Shown here one piece after another: positions 6,397 through 8,295 of a DNA stretch of 8,295 nt. A program made the position numbers and the translations under genes. The stretch lies in the NCBI GenBank assembly GCA_002167805.1, contig NHBT01000004.1, forward strand, positions 25,261 to 33,555, in the 5' to 3' direction. The DNA is from Owenweeksia sp. TMED14. GTDB lineage: Bacteria; Bacteroidota; Bacteroidia; Flavobacteriales; Schleiferiaceae. The notes under the pieces were generated by a model. The model ran no database searches. It was not told where the DNA came from and was given only the letters and a program-made list of their open reading frames with translations. Position 1 is the first letter of the stretch; each line of letters opens with the position of its first letter.

Positions 6397-7488
6397 TTAA
6401 AACGACCTTATTAAAGAAAATTGATTAGCTCTACCTGCTATATTATACAATGAACTTCCAAATTGAAATTCCATTTTTCCCGCTTTAAACGTGACACCTG
6501 TACTAACGCCAGCACTAACTCTTCTTGAGGTTATTCGATTCTCCATTTGCCTGCGAAAATCATAACCCAATTGTAAAAATAACCTTCCTCCCAACTGGGC
6601 TTCAACACTGGAGGATATATGTCTAAAAAAATTATTATACCATGGAAGTTTTTCGTATGTAATGGTTCCTGTTAATGGGTCAATAACCATCAACTGCGGA
6701 TCTAAATATTGTAAATTCCAATTTTGGATATTCTCATAGGTGATATTTAAACGAAATGGAGCATGTTGAAGTTTTTGACTAAAAGATATTTGAAGGTTTA
6801 AAGGCAATCTTTCTCGCTGAAGTGAGAAATATTCAAAATTTCTACCAACATTTCTCAGAACGAATGCAATTTGTTTTCTTGATGAGTCAGTTGACCATAG
6901 CATTCCAAAATCAGCTGCTATTGCTTGAGAGGTAAAGACACCGTAAGAAATAATTGGCAATTTTGCTCCAAAACCCAGAGATAATTTTCCATAATCTAAA
7001 GAAAATGCAAGCCGAGGAGTTACCTCACTCGCATAAAAAAGACCTAATAAATTTCCATTGGCATCTCTTTGTTCAAGTTGACCGCTGCTTAAATAATCCG
7101 CACCAAAAGAGAGAAAAACTCTATTTGGAGTAAAATCCAGTCCTCCCCTTTGAGCATTTAATGGCTTTTTTCGTTTAGAAAATTTATTTTTAAATAAATT
7201 ACCTGGAAGACCTATTGTCAATGATCCTTGATAAATTCCTCCAATTCTATTTTGAGAGGTGATTGACCATTGGTTAATATGAGATGAATTCAAACATGCA
7301 GGATTTAAAGCAGAAAAAGATATGTCTGCAGGATGAGCAGCAGCACTTGAACCTAATGCTAATAATCGAGCAGATCCAAAACTCTCGAGAGTTGAGAAAG
7401 ACGAGCTAACAGCTAGCTGACAAAATATTGGGCCAGAAAAAAATATAATTAAAAAAAAAGCTACTAAATATTTTGGCACCCATTTCAT
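6397..7488 (-). CDS. porQ: Type IX secretion system protein PorQ, outer-membrane beta-barrel
   Basis: PorQ is part of the T9SS attachment complex (PorU, PorV, PorQ, PorZ) that processes secreted cargo and anchors it to the cell surface in Bacteroidota. The 363 residues start with a signal peptide: lysines at 2 and 6, a hydrophobic core at about 8-17, and probable cleavage near C23-Q24. The C at the junction does not sit in a good lipobox, so a lipoprotein is unlikely. Early SARLLALGSSAAA and SALNPACLN match the PorQ/PorV-type start of the barrel. Further on, RLPLNLQISFSQKLQHAPFR followed by LNITYENIQNWNLQYLDP is characteristic of PorQ. Alternating aromatic strands continue to a terminal phenylalanine, as in many outer-membrane barrels. 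The gene sits 9 bases after lon and 2 before cmk. A T9 run on the coding strand lies in the signal peptide. Confidence 0.9.
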   Translation of the reverse strand: MKWVPKYLVAFFLIIFFSGPIFCQLAVSSSFSTLESFGSARLLALGSSAAAHPADISFSALNPACLNSSHINQWSITSQNRIGGIYQGSLTIGLPGNLFKNKFSKRKKPLNAQRGGLDFTPNRVFLSFGADYLSSGQLEQRDANGNLLGLFYASEVTPRLAFSLDYGKLSLGFGAKLPIISYGVFTSQAIAADFGMLWSTDSSRKQIAFVLRNVGRNFEYFSLQRERLPLNLQISFSQKLQHAPFRLNITYENIQNWNLQYLDPQLMVIDPLTGTITYEKLPWYNNFFRHISSSVEAQLGGRLFLQLGYDFRRQMENRITSRRVSAGVSTGVTFKAGKMEFQFGSSLYNIAGRANQFSLIRSF

Positions 7489-7497
7489 AAGGACAAG

Positions 7498-8295
7498 TTA
7501 ACTCTTGATAAGTAATTCCTTGGCGTTTTTGACTCTTTGAGATAGTATTGCTTTATCTATTACTTCATTCATTTCATTAACATAATTGAAATTCATTCCA
7601 TTTAAATACTTTGAGGGTATGTCATGTACATCCTTTTTATTCCCCTCAGATAATATTATATTTTTTATCCCCGATCGCTTGGCGGCAAGTATTTTTTCGC
7701 GAATACCACCAACAGGTAAAACCTTACCTCTCAATGTTATCTCACCGCTGAGAGCGAGTTTATTTATTACTTTCTTTTGAGTGAATAAAGATGTTAAGGC
7801 AGTTAACAAGGCAATTCCTGCTGATGGGCCGTCCTTTGGAATCGCACCTTCTGGAACATGAATATGTACATCATATTTCGTGAATAAGTTATTATTTAAA
7901 TTATATCTGAGTGAATTTCCTTTCAAGTATGCTAAAGCAATTGAGGCAGACTCTTTCATGACATCTCCCAAATTACCTGTAATATTCAATTTCCCTGAGC
8001 CTGGAGAAATACTAGATTCAATAAATAAAATATCACCGCCTACTGGAGTCCATGCCAAGCCAGTAACGACGCCTGCTATCTCATTCCCCTGATAAAGATC
8101 TCTATCAAACTTAGGTGTTCCAAGTATCTCTTTAATTGATGAAGATGAAATTGGGGTAGGGAATTGTTTTTTTTCTGCTTTTGCCAAGGCTGCCTTTCTA
8201 ACCATCTTACCAAGTTCACGATTCAAATTCCTCACCCCTGACTCACGAGTATATTTATCAATCAGATCAATCATTTGAGGCTTCGCAATTTTTAC
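7498..8295 (-). CDS. lon: Lon protease (endopeptidase La), C-terminal part only
   Basis: Lon is a cytosolic homo-hexameric AAA+ serine protease that degrades misfolded and regulatory proteins. The last 265 residues are visible and the frame is open through the right edge, so the N-terminal substrate-binding domain and AAA core lie outside. The fragment opens in the AAA small domain with DKYTRESGVRNLNRELGKM. The S16 protease domain follows: GVVTGLAWTPVGGDILFIE, HIHVPEGAIPKDGPSAGIAL with catalytic serine S158 of the fragment, LSGEITLRGKVLPVGGIREK, and catalytic lysine K201 in the REKILAAKR stretch. The Ser-Lys dyad is complete. It is the first visible gene of the leftward cluster, with porQ starting 9 bases beyond the stop. 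An internal ATG at 8272-8274 is not the start, since family sequence continues upstream. Confidence 0.97.
   Translation of the reverse strand, partial: VKIAKPQMIDLIDKYTRESGVRNLNRELGKMVRKAALAKAEKKQFPTPISSSSIKEILGTPKFDRDLYQGNEIAGVVTGLAWTPVGGDILFIESSISPGSGKLNITGNLGDVMKESASIALAYLKGNSLRYNLNNNLFTKYDVHIHVPEGAIPKDGPSAGIALLTALTSLFTQKKVINKLALSGEITLRGKVLPVGGIREKILAAKRSGIKNIILSEGNKKDVHDIPSKYLNGMNFNYVNEMNEVIDKAILSQRVKNAKELLIKS

Noticed and set aside
7486..7488. PorQ as a lipoprotein because of C23 at the signal peptide end
   Set aside because: The residues before the cysteine (P-I-F) do not fit a lipobox, which needs a small residue just before C; ordinary signal peptidase cleavage is more likely.

Overview
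The window is AT-rich, densely packed bacterial chromosome, most likely from a member of the Bacteroidota (Flavobacteriia-like, possibly marine). Three things point there. It carries porQ, a gene of the type IX secretion system (T9SS), which is largely restricted to this phylum. It shows the gene order birA / rsfS-ftsH-LUD-cdsA-psd, familiar from this group. A TAnnTTTG-type -7 promoter box lies before rsfS, and starts generally lack strong Shine-Dalgarno sequences. There are no RNA genes, mobile elements, CRISPR arrays or gene-free stretches over 300 bases.

Layout: (1) 1-486, the 3' part of pyrE (+), which meets birA (-, 492-1202) tail to tail with 5 bases between them. (2) A divergent intergenic region (1203-1301) with a candidate promoter for a rightward cluster: rsfS (1302-1658), ftsH (1677-3710), a LUD-domain gene (3775-4407), cdsA (4404-5057) and psd (5054-5722). 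The last three are joined by 4-base ATGA stop/start overlaps. (3) A leftward cluster read from the right edge: lon (3' part, 8295-7498), porQ (7488-6397) and cmk (6394-5711), with gaps of 9 and 2 bases. cmk and psd converge and their coding regions overlap by 12 bases.

The rightward cluster combines ribosome silencing (RsfS), membrane protein quality control (FtsH) and the first and last enzymatic steps of phosphatidylethanolamine synthesis (CdsA makes CDP-diacylglycerol; Psd decarboxylates phosphatidylserine). pssA, the step between them, is not in the window. The LUD protein sits in the middle and its role here is unknown. The leftward cluster pairs a cytosolic AAA+ protease (Lon) with an outer-membrane component of the T9SS attachment complex (PorQ) and CMP/dCMP kinase.

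Most of this is conserved housekeeping DNA and I see no clear new system. The points worth a second look are an unusually short CdsA that seems to lack a pair of membrane helices, the LUD protein without LutA/LutB partners or the usual C-terminal motif, a GC-rich hairpin early in the LUD gene, and three 9-base homopolymer tracts inside birA, ftsH and porQ.
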